35,195 nucleotides of DNA from a virus. The first letter of the stretch is position 1. Every line of letters starts with the position of its first letter. The DNA is taken from IMG/VR virus record IMGVR_UViG_3300020478_000854, positions 1 through 35,195 of that record; one strand, written 5' to 3'. Positions 7,362 to 14,982 of this stretch are shown piece by piece. A program made the position numbers and the translations under genes. A model generated the notes under the pieces. The model was not told the DNA's origin and did no database searches. It saw only the letters and a list, made by a program, of their open reading frames with translations.

Positions 7362-7872
7362 AGGTTTCGTCTACTCCCCAAATTTGGATGGTGTATCTTA
7401 AATCAGTGGAATATGGTGACACTGCTGTTACCATATGTTGTTCCTTATTATCATTCACGACCATTGTATTATGCTCAGGTAATAAAGCAGTCCATTCAGG
7501 ACCTGTTTTTTCTTTATCTTTATATAGAAAAACTCCACCGTTCTCAGGTTCCCATGTATCATTTAGATATATTGTTGCACCAAATACTTTATCTTCATCA
7601 TTATGAACAGCGATACCAGAAAGTTGTTGCCAAATGTAATATTGTAATACATAATCTTTACATTTTGGTACAAGTGGTTGTATTTCTTTTACAATTCTTT
7701 CTTTCATTTCCCCACCAATATGTGTGGATAAACAATTTGAAAAGAAACCTTTTATCAATCCATTACGCCAGGCAAAACTACCTTTCCATTCTTCTTCATC
7801 ATGTTTCTCAGATACCTCTACACGAATATCTGATAGTAGGTTGTCACTAAGTACATTGCTAAAATGTTTCAT
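7351..7872 (-). CDS. 2OG-Fe(II) oxygenase
   Basis: This is a 173-residue oxygenase with H90-x-D92 (VHNDEDK), a central ATIYLNDTW strand, distal H146 (EQHMVT) and R159 in LRYTIQIW to bind the 2-oxoglutarate carboxylate. It is the same length as the enzyme at 6662-7183 but has different flanking motifs. The YLNDTWEPENGGVFLY block is close to the usual prolyl-hydroxylase-type core. The ATG at 7872 overlaps the stop of the GIY-YIG gene (ATGA), and its end overlaps the next small gene by 11 bases. Substrate unknown; protein hydroxylation is the family default. Confidence 0.85.
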   Translation of the reverse strand: MKHFSNVLSDNLLSDIRVEVSEKHDEEEWKGSFAWRNGLIKGFFSNCLSTHIGGEMKERIVKEIQPLVPKCKDYVLQYYIWQQLSGIAVHNDEDKVFGATIYLNDTWEPENGGVFLYKDKEKTGPEWTALLPEHNTMVVNDNKEQHMVTAVSPYSTDLRYTIQIWGVDETYAD

Positions 7873-8309
7873 TCAAAGTTTCCATAATCTTTTTTCATGT
7901 AACGTCCGAGGATGTTGCTATTGTAATACTTTGGTGTCCCATCGTCAAGTGATTCTGTCAGGACATCATTAAGAAACAGTTGTCTTGTCTCTTCGTAGTT
8001 TACTTTTCCAAGGGTTGTGTGGAGGGATATGATTTCTCTTCGGAAATTATCTCTACCGTATTCTTTAATGTCTTGTTTAAGTTCGTCAGAGCTTCCGTAA
8101 TACCGCTTCCAGTCAGACTCTGACGTAACACGTCGCTTGCCTCCTTTAGGTTTTCGTTTCTGTACGAAATACTTTCTTCCGATGTATTGCTTACCGTTCT
8201 TTGTATTTGTAATCCTGTAGACAAAACCGAAGAACTCGCCAATATCATCAGAAGAGAAAGGTTTACCCTCATATAACCAGGGGTTTTCGTAAACTCCTCC
8301 TTCAACCAT
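7869..8309 (-). CDS. GIY-YIG-like endonuclease domain protein
   Basis: This 146-residue protein has a segment near residues 28-45 reading GFVYRITNTKNGKQYIGRKY. It matches the GIY-YIG core (G-F-V-Y ... Q-Y-I-G) with an arginine shortly after. A basic stretch (KRKPKGGKRRV) and a second block around KRYYGSSDELKQDIKEYGRDNFRREII, seen in many phage GIY-YIG nucleases, follow. Single-domain proteins like this are often annotated in cyanophages as Seg-like homing endonucleases. No intron or split gene is seen nearby: nrdA, nrdB and the oxygenases are uninterrupted. It may therefore be a free-standing homing or repair nuclease. Start ATG 8309 is two bases before the stop region of the preceding small gene. 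Confidence 0.75.
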   Translation of the reverse strand: MVEGGVYENPWLYEGKPFSSDDIGEFFGFVYRITNTKNGKQYIGRKYFVQKRKPKGGKRRVTSESDWKRYYGSSDELKQDIKEYGRDNFRREIISLHTTLGKVNYEETRQLFLNDVLTESLDDGTPKYYNSNILGRYMKKDYGNFE

Positions 8310-8313
8310 TTAA

Positions 8314-8553
8314 TCATAAACCTTGATCTTTTTGACTCGTAAAAAATTCTTTCAGTGATGATTGGTGTTGACCTTCATTTTCTTTTGGATCAAGTTTGTC
8401 ATAACCTTTCATTTTTTTCCATTCATTATGCAATGCACCCAATAACCATGCTTGAGAAAGACTCTTAGGTCCATTCTCAAGTAATTCTAGATACCTTTTG
8501 TTATTGGTGTATCCTTTGTATTCTTCTCTCCAGTTGGAGTCATCGTATTTCAT
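8314..8553 (-). CDS. Small unrecognised protein, 79 residues
   Basis: This 79-residue hydrophilic, mostly helical protein opens with MKYDDSNWREEYKGYTNNKRYLELLENGPKSL in two parts (an acidic-aromatic start and a Lys/Leu helix) and carries a W-x-x-G-A-x-H-N-E-W segment in the middle. The start overlaps the end of nrdB by ATGA, indicating coupled translation in the ribonucleotide reductase operon. Small proteins of this look follow nrdB in other cyanophages to my recollection, but no function is known. No membrane segment or metal motif is seen. Confidence 0.7.
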   Translation of the reverse strand: MKYDDSNWREEYKGYTNNKRYLELLENGPKSLSQAWLLGALHNEWKKMKGYDKLDPKENEGQHQSSLKEFFTSQKDQGL

Positions 8554-9701
8554 AGTGAGAAACCTGAGAATGTGTCTTTTTTGACGTCTTGTTTGATACC
8601 ACCAACTAGGTAGTTCTCAACTTCAGTCTCTTGAGGAGCAACTTGTAATCCTTTTGATGAGATCCAGTGCTGTGTCCATGGTAATGGATTGTTTCTAGCA
8701 GCAATATCGTATTGTGGTTTGATACCAATTGCCTTCAGACGACGATTAGCAGTCCACTCTACATATTGACATAGTAGTTTATCGTTTAGACCGATCATAG
8801 ATCCGTCCTTGAACAGATAGTCTGCCCAACGCTTTTCTTCATTGACTGCTGCATCGAACATAGAGATTACCCATTCCTCTTCCTCCTTCGCAATTTTTGC
8901 CATCTCTGGGTCATCACCTTCTTTCCATTTGTTGAGGATGTTTTGAGTAATGACAAGATGGATATTTTCGTCTCGTGCGATGAGAGAGATAATTTTAGCG
9001 GATCCCTCCATAAGTTTGAGTTCACCAAACGCAAACGAGCAAGCAAACGATACATAGAACCTAATACCCTCCAGGATATTTACATTAGCAATTGCTCTAT
9101 ATAGTTTCCTTTTGAGTTCATATCTATCTTGTTTAAAGTGACCTGCACCTTCTTGAGCATGTCTCCATGCTGCAGAAGTTCCATACTCTTGGGCAGAATT
9201 AACAAAGTCATCATAAGAACGGGTAACACTTGCAGAACGTTCGAGTATTCTATCATCAGTTAAGATTTTGTCAAGTATATCACTAGGATTTGCATACACG
9301 TTTTTTATGATGTGGGTGTAGGATCTACTATGGATCATCTCCATGAAACCCCATACTTCCATACATGCTTCTAGTTCTGGTAAGGAACAGTATGGGATGA
9401 ATGCCATGCCAGGACCACGACCCTGTACAGAATCAAGCATGATCTGGTACTTCAGGTTAGAAGTATAGATGTGCTTTTGTTCTGGACGAAGAGTTTGATA
9501 GTCACCACGATCTTTCTGTAAGGAAACCTCTTCAGGTCTCCAGAAATAACCTAACTGTTGTGTGGTTAGTCTATCAAATACTGGATACTTATAACTGTCA
9601 TAACGTTGAATCCCCAATGGTTGTCCAAAGAACATTGGTTGTTTTTTAGTATCTACTTGTTCGGTATTAAATACCGTCATACCCTTTATCTGGGTTTCCA
9701 T
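8550..9701 (-). CDS. nrdB: Class Ia ribonucleotide reductase small (radical) subunit
   Basis: NrdB holds the di-iron tyrosyl radical that drives ribonucleotide reduction by NrdA. The EMIHSRSYTHI block carries the E-x-x-H iron ligands and the radical tyrosine in SRSY. A second ExxH is in RDENIHL. The C-terminal tail (DTFSGFSL), the part that docks on NrdA, is present. Two starts are plausible: ATG 9701, 13 bases after the nrdA stop and behind AGAGAAA, or ATG 9680 (MTVFNTEQ). A GTG reading from 9734 would overlap nrdA and add nothing recognisable. Length is about 383 residues, normal for the family. The gene is co-transcribed with primase and nrdA. Confidence 0.95.
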   Translation of the reverse strand: METQIKGMTVFNTEQVDTKKQPMFFGQPLGIQRYDSYKYPVFDRLTTQQLGYFWRPEEVSLQKDRGDYQTLRPEQKHIYTSNLKYQIMLDSVQGRGPGMAFIPYCSLPELEACMEVWGFMEMIHSRSYTHIIKNVYANPSDILDKILTDDRILERSASVTRSYDDFVNSAQEYGTSAAWRHAQEGAGHFKQDRYELKRKLYRAIANVNILEGIRFYVSFACSFAFGELKLMEGSAKIISLIARDENIHLVITQNILNKWKEGDDPEMAKIAKEEEEWVISMFDAAVNEEKRWADYLFKDGSMIGLNDKLLCQYVEWTANRRLKAIGIKPQYDIAARNNPLPWTQHWISSKGLQVAPQETEVENYLVGGIKQDVKKDTFSGFSL

Positions 9702-9714
9702 TTTCTCTGTCAAT

Positions 9715-12015
9715 TTAAACTGAACAGGATTCACACTCTCCCTCCTCTACTTGTTCTAAGTCGTTTAATAGATTATCTAATTCGGTTGTCTGTGGAACAT
9801 CAACAACCTCATCACTTTTCATATCGTGAGTATTTTGATAGTAACTGGTTTTCCAACCGTACTTGTATGTAGTTAGTAGATCATTTGCCATCACAGACAC
9901 AGGTACTTCATTACCTTCATAGTTCTCTGGATTGTAACTCCAGTTACCACTAATTGCCTGATCAAAGAATTTTTGAATCACTGAAATGACCTTGATATAT
10001 CCTTCGTTAGAAGGCATATCCCACAATAGTGTGTAGTTATTTTTCAAGTGCCCATAAGACGGAACAATCTGCTTAAGAGGTCCTTTCTTTGATTTCTTAA
10101 TGGACAAGTAATCTCTAGGTGGTTCGATTCCATTTGTTGCATTTGACACAACGGAACTGCTCTCCGATGGCATCTGTGCGGACAATGTTGAGTGCCTAAG
10201 ACCGTGGGTGGTGATAGATGCTCTAAGAGATTCCCAATCATATTTGTAGTCGGGTGCGACGAGTTCATCTACATCCTTTTTATATGTATCGATAGGAAGA
10301 ACTCCAGTAGCATACTTAGTGAATCTAAAGTATTTGCATGCACCTTTTTCCTTTGCAATCTCATTAGAAGACTTAAGCAAGTAGTATTGGAATGCTTCAG
10401 TCAGGTCATGAGTAAGAGTCAGTGCTTCTTGGGAATCATACTTAGCACCATTCTTAGCAAGGTAATGAGCGAATCCAATATAACCTATACCCAAAGAACG
10501 ACGATTTATAGTGCTGTTCTGTGCTGCGCTAATTGGATAGTCCTGATAATCAATCAACTCTTCTAGACCCCTCACAGCAAGGTCACAGAGGGACTCTAAT
10601 TCATCCAAACGATTAATCTTACCAACGTTGATAGCAGAAAGAATACAGAGGGCAATTTCACCATCTTCAGTATCAATGTGATTTAATGGTTTGGTAGGTA
10701 GTGTGATCTCTTGACACAAGTTACTCATCGTAACCTTATCTGTAAAGGAAGAGTGAGAGTTACAATGGTCAATGTTCATGATATAGATTCTACCAGTCTC
10801 TGCTCTCTCCTTAAGAAGATCTAGAATAAGTTTCTGAGCAGAAACAGTCTTCTTCTTAATTCGATCATTATTTTCATAACGAACATATACGTCATCAAAT
10901 CTAGGAGTACCAAATGCTTCATAAAGACCTGGTACATCATGAGGACTAAACAAAGTTATGTCACCATCATCAATAAATCTCTGGTAAAATAACTGACTTA
11001 ATTGAATACTGTAGTCTAACTTACGAACTCTGTTATCTTCTGTTCCTTTGTTGTTCTTAAGAACTAATATATCTTCTATTTCTTGGTGCCAGATTGGGAA
11101 GTGGACAGTTGCTGATCCACCACGGATGCCATTTTGAGTGCAACATCTGACAGTTGCTTCAAACTTTTTGAGGAACGGGACAACACCTGTGTGTTGAACT
11201 TCTCCGCCCCTGATTTTACTGTTGATACCCCTGATCTTACCTGCGTTGATACCAATACCAGCCCTTTGAGCGACATAGCGACCGATGGCCATATCAGAAC
11301 TAAAAATACTATCCAAGGTGTCGTCAACATCAACCAGAACGCAACTCGCAAATTGCCGAAGAGGAGTTCTAACACCTGCCATGACGGGCGTGGGGATGTT
11401 GATTTTGTGTTTGGAAATGGCATCGTAGTATCTTTTGATGTAATCTAATTTATTTTCCGTATAGTTTTGAAAAATAGTAATAGCAATCAACATGTACATG
11501 AACTGTGGAGTTTCATATACTGCAGTAGTGCTTCTATCCTGAACCAAATACTTATCAACTACCTGACGTAAACCAGCGTAAGTAAATAAGTTATCACGCT
11601 CATGATCGATGTAACTATCTAGTTCATCAATTTCCTCTAAACTAAAGTTTGCTAGGATTTCAGGATCATATACTCCCTTCTCTTGACAAGTAGTAATATG
11701 TTGTTGAAGATTAGGAAGTTCTTTATGACCACCATACAAACTTTTCCTCAATTGAAAGAGAAGAAGTCTTGCAGCAACATACTGATAGTTTGGATGGTCT
11801 AAATCTATTAAATCACTTGCTGAACGGATTAATATTTCTTGTATTTCTCCTGTAGTAATACCATCATAAAACTGTATACCTGATTGTATCTCTACTTGAC
11901 TTGCAGAGACACCTGCAATGCCCTCACACGCTTCTTCTACCATTACGTGCATCTTTTCTAAGTCAAGACTTTCAATGCGTCCATCACGTTTTTTAACCTT
12001 TGTTCCGTTGCTCAT
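9715..12015 (-). CDS. nrdA: Class Ia ribonucleotide reductase large subunit
   Basis: NrdA reduces ribonucleoside diphosphates to deoxyribonucleotides for phage DNA synthesis. The 766-residue protein starts with an ATP-cone (about residues 5-90). Active-site cysteines are recognisable in RQFASCVLVD and LCILSAINVG (the redox pair) and in MSNLCQEITLP (N-x-C-x-E radical site). The C-terminal CESC tail that shuttles electrons from thioredoxin or glutaredoxin is intact. Length is normal and there is no intein or intron. ATGA overlaps the primase stop, and nrdB follows after 13 bases. The GTG/ATG region at the end also encodes an out-of-frame N-terminus candidate for nrdB, which I reject. Confidence 0.97.
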   Translation of the reverse strand: MSNGTKVKKRDGRIESLDLEKMHVMVEEACEGIAGVSASQVEIQSGIQFYDGITTGEIQEILIRSASDLIDLDHPNYQYVAARLLLFQLRKSLYGGHKELPNLQQHITTCQEKGVYDPEILANFSLEEIDELDSYIDHERDNLFTYAGLRQVVDKYLVQDRSTTAVYETPQFMYMLIAITIFQNYTENKLDYIKRYYDAISKHKINIPTPVMAGVRTPLRQFASCVLVDVDDTLDSIFSSDMAIGRYVAQRAGIGINAGKIRGINSKIRGGEVQHTGVVPFLKKFEATVRCCTQNGIRGGSATVHFPIWHQEIEDILVLKNNKGTEDNRVRKLDYSIQLSQLFYQRFIDDGDITLFSPHDVPGLYEAFGTPRFDDVYVRYENNDRIKKKTVSAQKLILDLLKERAETGRIYIMNIDHCNSHSSFTDKVTMSNLCQEITLPTKPLNHIDTEDGEIALCILSAINVGKINRLDELESLCDLAVRGLEELIDYQDYPISAAQNSTINRRSLGIGYIGFAHYLAKNGAKYDSQEALTLTHDLTEAFQYYLLKSSNEIAKEKGACKYFRFTKYATGVLPIDTYKKDVDELVAPDYKYDWESLRASITTHGLRHSTLSAQMPSESSSVVSNATNGIEPPRDYLSIKKSKKGPLKQIVPSYGHLKNNYTLLWDMPSNEGYIKVISVIQKFFDQAISGNWSYNPENYEGNEVPVSVMANDLLTTYKYGWKTSYYQNTHDMKSDEVVDVPQTTELDNLLNDLEQVEEGECESCSV

Positions 12016-12989
12016 ACTTTTTTCCAGTTGTTAAATTTAATTTTTGCTTTTAATCCTGAATATGTGTTTGATTCTAACACACTCATAATATTCTGTCCAC
12101 CTAATACCATATCATTTATGTCCTTTTCATGAATATTGTTTGGCCATATTACAACTCTTTCACCTCTGTCGATAGTGGTTGATATTCTTTTAACAATTTC
12201 ATTGTTGCGCGGCTCGTTATCATAGATCCATACAGGATCATTAACACCCCACTTGCGAACATCAGCGTCTGCACCACACATAGCAATTGAATTGGATACG
12301 AACGTTGAATCAAACGGTCCTTCAGTGACGTAAACAGAGAGTTTATTGTCAATTTTGTCCAATCCATAGATCTTCGGTGCACTATCATTAATCATCACGG
12401 TAAGATATTTAGGCACAGATTTTTTTTCAATTGCTCTACCCTGAAACCCTATCAAGTTACCGTCTTGATACAATGGTATTATGATTCTCGGTTCATCCCT
12501 ACCGATAGTGTCATAGGTCTTTTTATATGAATTACAGAACTCTTTAAACTTATATGCAAAGTAAAATTTTGACGGATCTAATTTTCTTTTTTCAAGATAT
12601 TCCTTTGCAGAATCAACCTCTGAACAAAGAGGTAAATTAATTTTAGCAACTGATTTGAAAACTGGTGTCTCAAATTCAAACTTTGGATTTGGTGTATGTC
12701 TTCCCTTGCCAGTATGACCTTCTTTAAATTTTTCCATCACAAATTGCTTGTGCAATCCTAGGTCAATCGTTTTCAAGAAATTAGAAAACGACATACTAGC
12801 ACCACAATTATGGCACTTGTAATTGGCATTGTTTTTTATTGAATAAAGATATCCCCTGGCAACATTCTTCCTCTTCTGTGAGTCCCCACATATGGGACAA
12901 CGGAAGTTGTATAGGTTAGGATTCTTTTGTTTGAACTTTTGAAGTCTAGAAGATATCAAATTGACATACTTACGGTCAACTAGATCCAT
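12012..12989 (-). CDS. 61: T4 gp61-like DNA primase
   Basis: The 325-residue primase makes RNA primers for lagging-strand synthesis with helicase gp41. A zinc-binding domain is clear at the N-terminus: C31-P-I-C34 and C59-H-N-C62. The Toprim catalytic core is marked by VTEGPFDS (conserved Glu) and later WIYDNEPRN (Asp pair region). ATG 12989 is 11 bases downstream of the preceding gene's end and follows a perfect sigma-70 promoter at 13013-13041. The stop overlaps nrdA (ATGA), so primase and ribonucleotide reductase form one operon. Confidence 0.93.
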   Translation of the reverse strand: MDLVDRKYVNLISSRLQKFKQKNPNLYNFRCPICGDSQKRKNVARGYLYSIKNNANYKCHNCGASMSFSNFLKTIDLGLHKQFVMEKFKEGHTGKGRHTPNPKFEFETPVFKSVAKINLPLCSEVDSAKEYLEKRKLDPSKFYFAYKFKEFCNSYKKTYDTIGRDEPRIIIPLYQDGNLIGFQGRAIEKKSVPKYLTVMINDSAPKIYGLDKIDNKLSVYVTEGPFDSTFVSNSIAMCGADADVRKWGVNDPVWIYDNEPRNNEIVKRISTTIDRGERVVIWPNNIHEKDINDMVLGGQNIMSVLESNTYSGLKAKIKFNNWKKV

Positions 12990-12999
12990 TACAAGAATA

Positions 13000-13383
13000 T
13001 TACTGGTTCTTTATTATACCCGAATTTGTCTGCGGTGTCAACGCACCTCTTAAAGTCCTTTGTATGATTGGAGAAACCATAAAGATAATTATGGTAAGTG
13101 AACCTGCAATTGTCCACATCTTCTTCTCTATGTTACGGAGTCTATCATCTACCTTTCTTATATCTCTCTCGCATCCTTTCTTTATTGCTTCTGTTTCTCT
13201 CTTAAGATCAAGAGATAAATTATCTACCTTCTCAAACAATACTGCATCGATACGGTCTTGCTTATCTAACTTCTCATTATGCACAGCAAGAAGTTGACCC
13301 ATCTTGACAGAATTGTCCTGTAAGGATTCAACAACTTTTTCGAGTCTTTCTATTATAGCAGCATTGACACCATTACTATCCAT
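13000..13383 (-). CDS. Coiled-coil protein with C-terminal membrane anchor, 127 residues
   Basis: The 127-residue protein is helical from about residue 8 to 85 (IIERLEKVVESLQDN and later heptads, then a basic RDIRKVDDRLRNIEKK segment). A hydrophobic segment at about 89-107 (WTIAGSLTIIIFMVSPII) and a short polar tail follow. This layout is shared with small phage membrane proteins such as XhlA-like hemolysin/holin-associated proteins, but there is no decisive motif. Its 3' end contains the promoter for primase. It overlaps the preceding 50-residue gene by eight bases. Confidence 0.75.
   Translation of the reverse strand: MDSNGVNAAIIERLEKVVESLQDNSVKMGQLLAVHNEKLDKQDRIDAVLFEKVDNLSLDLKRETEAIKKGCERDIRKVDDRLRNIEKKMWTIAGSLTIIIFMVSPIIQRTLRGALTPQTNSGIIKNQ
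13013..13041 (-). promoter_or_regulatory. Perfect sigma-70 consensus promoter for primase-nrdA-nrdB
   Basis: Minus strand: TTGACA (13041-13036) - 17 bases - TATAAT (13018-13013), both boxes 6/6. It lies inside the last codons of the upstream gene, about 25 bases before the primase ATG at 12989. Confidence 0.85.
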
Positions 13384-13528
13384 ATCTCTTCATCACTTTC
13401 TTCTTCTTTTTCTTTTTATGGACGGGTGGGGAATCTGGAGGTAGACCTGCGACAGCACCAGTAGCAACACTTGTTGCTATTGCATTCTCTCTAAAATATT
13501 TTATTATTTTGTCTAGTCGTCTGTCCAT
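13376..13528 (-). CDS. Small basic protein, 50 residues
   Basis: ATG 13528 to TAG 13376 encodes 50 residues: a helical start (MDRRLDKIIKYFREN), an Ala/Thr/Val middle, a GLPPDSPPV turn and a run of lysines (KKKKKKK region) near the end. The ATG overlaps the stop of the preceding gene by one base and the end overlaps the next gene by eight. Similar short proteins with a GLPPD-x-PP motif and poly-Lys tail occur near virion genes of cyanophages to my recollection. Function unknown. Confidence 0.65.
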   Translation of the reverse strand: MDRRLDKIIKYFRENAIATSVATGAVAGLPPDSPPVHKKKKKKKVMKRYG

Positions 13529-13899
13529 CAGATCATCTGTAACTCGTTTAAACAATACTCATCTGGTGCAATATCATGAATTATAGTATGTGGATACTCA
13601 GGTACCCTCTTCAAAAAGATCAAGAAACTTGTGACACTTGGCCACAGTTCTGGCTCCAGTTTATAAAACAACAAAGGAATAGTTGCTTCATCAAATACAT
13701 TAAACAAGACAATTAAATGGTTTATGATTAAATGTGTCTTCAACACTCCCGTATTCATGTACCGTTTTAGGAGTCTTTTAACATACTTAAATTTTTTTAA
13801 GTCTTCGTCAAAATCCTCCTTCGTAACAGCCTGGGGATTGTCGTAATATTTAATGGCAAATAAAAGGTAGTTATCCTCGTTCAATTCATGAAATTTCAT
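13528..13899 (-). CDS. Conserved cyanophage-type protein, 123 residues
   Basis: This 123-residue all-helical protein opens MKFHELNEDNYLLFAIKYY and continues with hydrophobic helices (THLIINHLIVLFNVFDEAT, LLFYKLEPELWPSVTSFLIF). There is no signal peptide and the helices are too polar for a membrane protein. I recall close relatives in T4-like cyanophages without assigned role. It follows a likely structural gene after 10 bases and precedes a 50-residue basic protein. An assembly or accessory virion role is possible from position only. Confidence 0.8.
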   Translation of the reverse strand: MKFHELNEDNYLLFAIKYYDNPQAVTKEDFDEDLKKFKYVKRLLKRYMNTGVLKTHLIINHLIVLFNVFDEATIPLLFYKLEPELWPSVTSFLIFLKRVPEYPHTIIHDIAPDEYCLNELQMI

Positions 13900-13909
13900 A
13901 AATCATCTA

Positions 13910-14428
13910 TTATGCATCGCCAAAGAAGGTATCGTCAGCAGCGTCACCAGCAGAACCATATGCAGCAGATCCAGTACTAATACCAGACATTGCAACTAAA
14001 ACTTCACTCTTAACTCTTAAGTTACCATCACAGTCATTATAAGTTGTAAGTCCAACCCAACCACCATGTGCAACAGAGTATGCAGTAGTTCTAGCAACAC
14101 CAACTTCTCCTTCGTCTACACCATAGATGTCAGCTGCGCCCCAATGAGAGTCGTGAAGAGTTGACTTAGGTTTTTGTGAAATTGTATAGTTTGTAGCAGC
14201 GATTGCAACACCACTTAGATGTTGTGTACTAGCGATGGAACACGTTGTTTGATTAGTAATAGCAGAAATAACTGCTTCTCCAAAAGTGTTTCCTACACCA
14301 ATAGAAATTACATCTCCTACAGAAGCCGCACTAAATGATGTGCCAGAACCAGTGACAACCTTGGTTGCATAGTTAACGCTTACAGTACCAGGAGAGTAAA
14401 TATCGTCTGATTTTCCCCAGAGTGCCAT
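13910..14428 (-). CDS. Likely virion structural protein, 172 residues
   Basis: The 172-residue protein is poor in charge and rich in Ser, Thr, Gly, Ala and Val, with repeated short beta segments (YATKVVTGSGTSFS, ISIGVGNTFGEAVISAI, TNYTISQKPK). This composition is typical of phage structural or baseplate-decorating proteins, and the start MALWGKSDDIYSPGTVSV recalls a cyanophage protein family found among virion genes. It stands directly behind a terminator and a perfect T4-type late promoter (TATAAATA at 14463-14470), the best sign that it is expressed late with structural genes. Exact location in the particle is unknown. Confidence 0.8.
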   Translation of the reverse strand: MALWGKSDDIYSPGTVSVNYATKVVTGSGTSFSAASVGDVISIGVGNTFGEAVISAITNQTTCSIASTQHLSGVAIAATNYTISQKPKSTLHDSHWGAADIYGVDEGEVGVARTTAYSVAHGGWVGLTTYNDCDGNLRVKSEVLVAMSGISTGSAAYGSAGDAADDTFFGDA

Positions 14429-14462
14429 TGATTTACCCGATAAAATAGTTTTGTTCTAAGAT

Positions 14463-14470
14463 TATTTATA
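14463..14470 (-). promoter_or_regulatory. T4-type late promoter
   Basis: Minus strand TATAAATA, identical to the T4 late -10 box, 34 bases upstream of the ATG at 14428 and directly after the terminator's T-rich tail. No -35 box is expected for this class. Confidence 0.75.
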
Positions 14471-14481
14471 AAAACCAAAAA

Positions 14482-14506
14482 GAGACTCCCTAGCAATGGG
14501 AGTCTC
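14482..14506 (-). terminator. Rho-independent terminator
   Basis: A perfect 9-bp stem (GAGACTCCC / GGGAGTCTC) with a 7-base loop, followed on the minus strand by TTTTT-GG-TTTTT. It ends the small gene 14513-14701 and separates it from the late-promoter gene. Confidence 0.9.
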
Positions 14507-14512
14507 AATCTT

Positions 14513-14701
14513 TTACTTGTTAAGTAGTGCTTTCTCTAGTGCTTCCACTAGTTGATCATCTACTTTGTTACCTGATTTGGCAGCTGCCTTCTTAAGAAGT
14601 GCAATCACAAACTCTTTTAGTTTGTCTTCTAGATCCTCAGGGATCTTATCTACTGCCTTGTTTATTACATTGATAGCAATAGGTAGTAAAAATTTAGTCA
14701 T
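14513..14701 (-). CDS. Small helical protein, 62 residues
   Basis: The 62-residue, Leu/Ala/Lys-rich protein (PIAINVINKAVDKIPEDL, then FVIALLKKAAAKSGN) is predicted to be two amphipathic helices. It is bounded by a perfect 16-base palindrome just upstream of the ATG and a strong terminator just downstream, so it seems to be its own short transcription unit or the end of the cassette at 14.7-21.9 kb. A role as scaffold, core or membrane-interacting peptide is possible. No family recognised. Confidence 0.7.
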   Translation of the reverse strand: MTKFLLPIAINVINKAVDKIPEDLEDKLKEFVIALLKKAAAKSGNKVDDQLVEALEKALLNK

Positions 14702-14706
14702 AATAA

Positions 14707-14722
14707 TACAGTAATTACTGTA
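14707..14722. repeat. Perfect 16-base palindrome
   Basis: TACAGTAATTACTGTA reads the same on both strands and ends six bases before the ATG at 14701, in the space where a ribosome-binding site or operator would lie. It may be a protein-binding site or an RNA hairpin controlling translation. It is AT-rich, so chance cannot be excluded. Confidence 0.6.
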
Positions 14723-14739
14723 ATATATAGCCAGTTTTT

Positions 14740-14982
14740 TTACTTCTTCTTACTTACATCCATTATGGCACCTTTGCCATACTTGTCAGTAATCTTTTTC
14801 TTCACCCTATCAAATGCAGAAGGTCCTGTGTTTACCTTCTTTGTCTTCATCATTTCTTTGCTTGGAGGCATTGTAGTTGCATCCTTTTTCTTTGGATTAC
14901 TTCTCCAAGTACCTTTCTCTAAAGCACGGTCACGCATACGATCGTAACCTTCCTCATTGAATTGCTTAAAAGTTTTAGTCAT
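14740..14982 (-). CDS. Short basic protein with internal-head-protein-like N-terminus, 80 residues
   Basis: The chosen ATG at 14982 overlaps the end of the 1006-residue gene by eight bases and gives an 80-residue product starting MTKTFKQFNEEGYDR. In-frame codons further upstream lie inside that gene. The first ten residues resemble the T4 capsid-targeting sequence of internal proteins (MKTYQEFIAEA in IPI/IPIII as I recall), with aromatic and Glu-Glu positions matching. The rest is Lys-rich (KGTWRSNPKKKD, DRVKKKITDKYGKG), like a DNA-associated head protein. The head-protein reading is inference; a simple basic accessory protein is the alternative. Confidence 0.65.
   Translation of the reverse strand: MTKTFKQFNEEGYDRMRDRALEKGTWRSNPKKKDATTMPPSKEMMKTKKVNTGPSAFDRVKKKITDKYGKGAIMDVSKKK

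Noticed and set aside
7413-7850. Plus-strand frame of 145 codons
   Set aside because: Antisense to an oxygenase with intact catalytic residues; no ribosome-binding site or family resemblance.
8000-8317. 105-codon minus-strand frame overlapping the GIY-YIG gene
   Set aside because: Alternate frame of the GIY-YIG-like gene, with no family features; the overlapping frame has recognisable motifs and coupled start and stop.
9702-9734. GTG-initiated N-terminal extension of nrdB
   Set aside because: Lies inside the nrdA coding end; an ATG 13 bases past the nrdA stop gives a normal NrdB.
7869-12015. Possible homing intron or intein in nrdA/nrdB linked to the GIY-YIG gene
   Set aside because: Both reductase genes are continuous with normal lengths and intact catalytic blocks.
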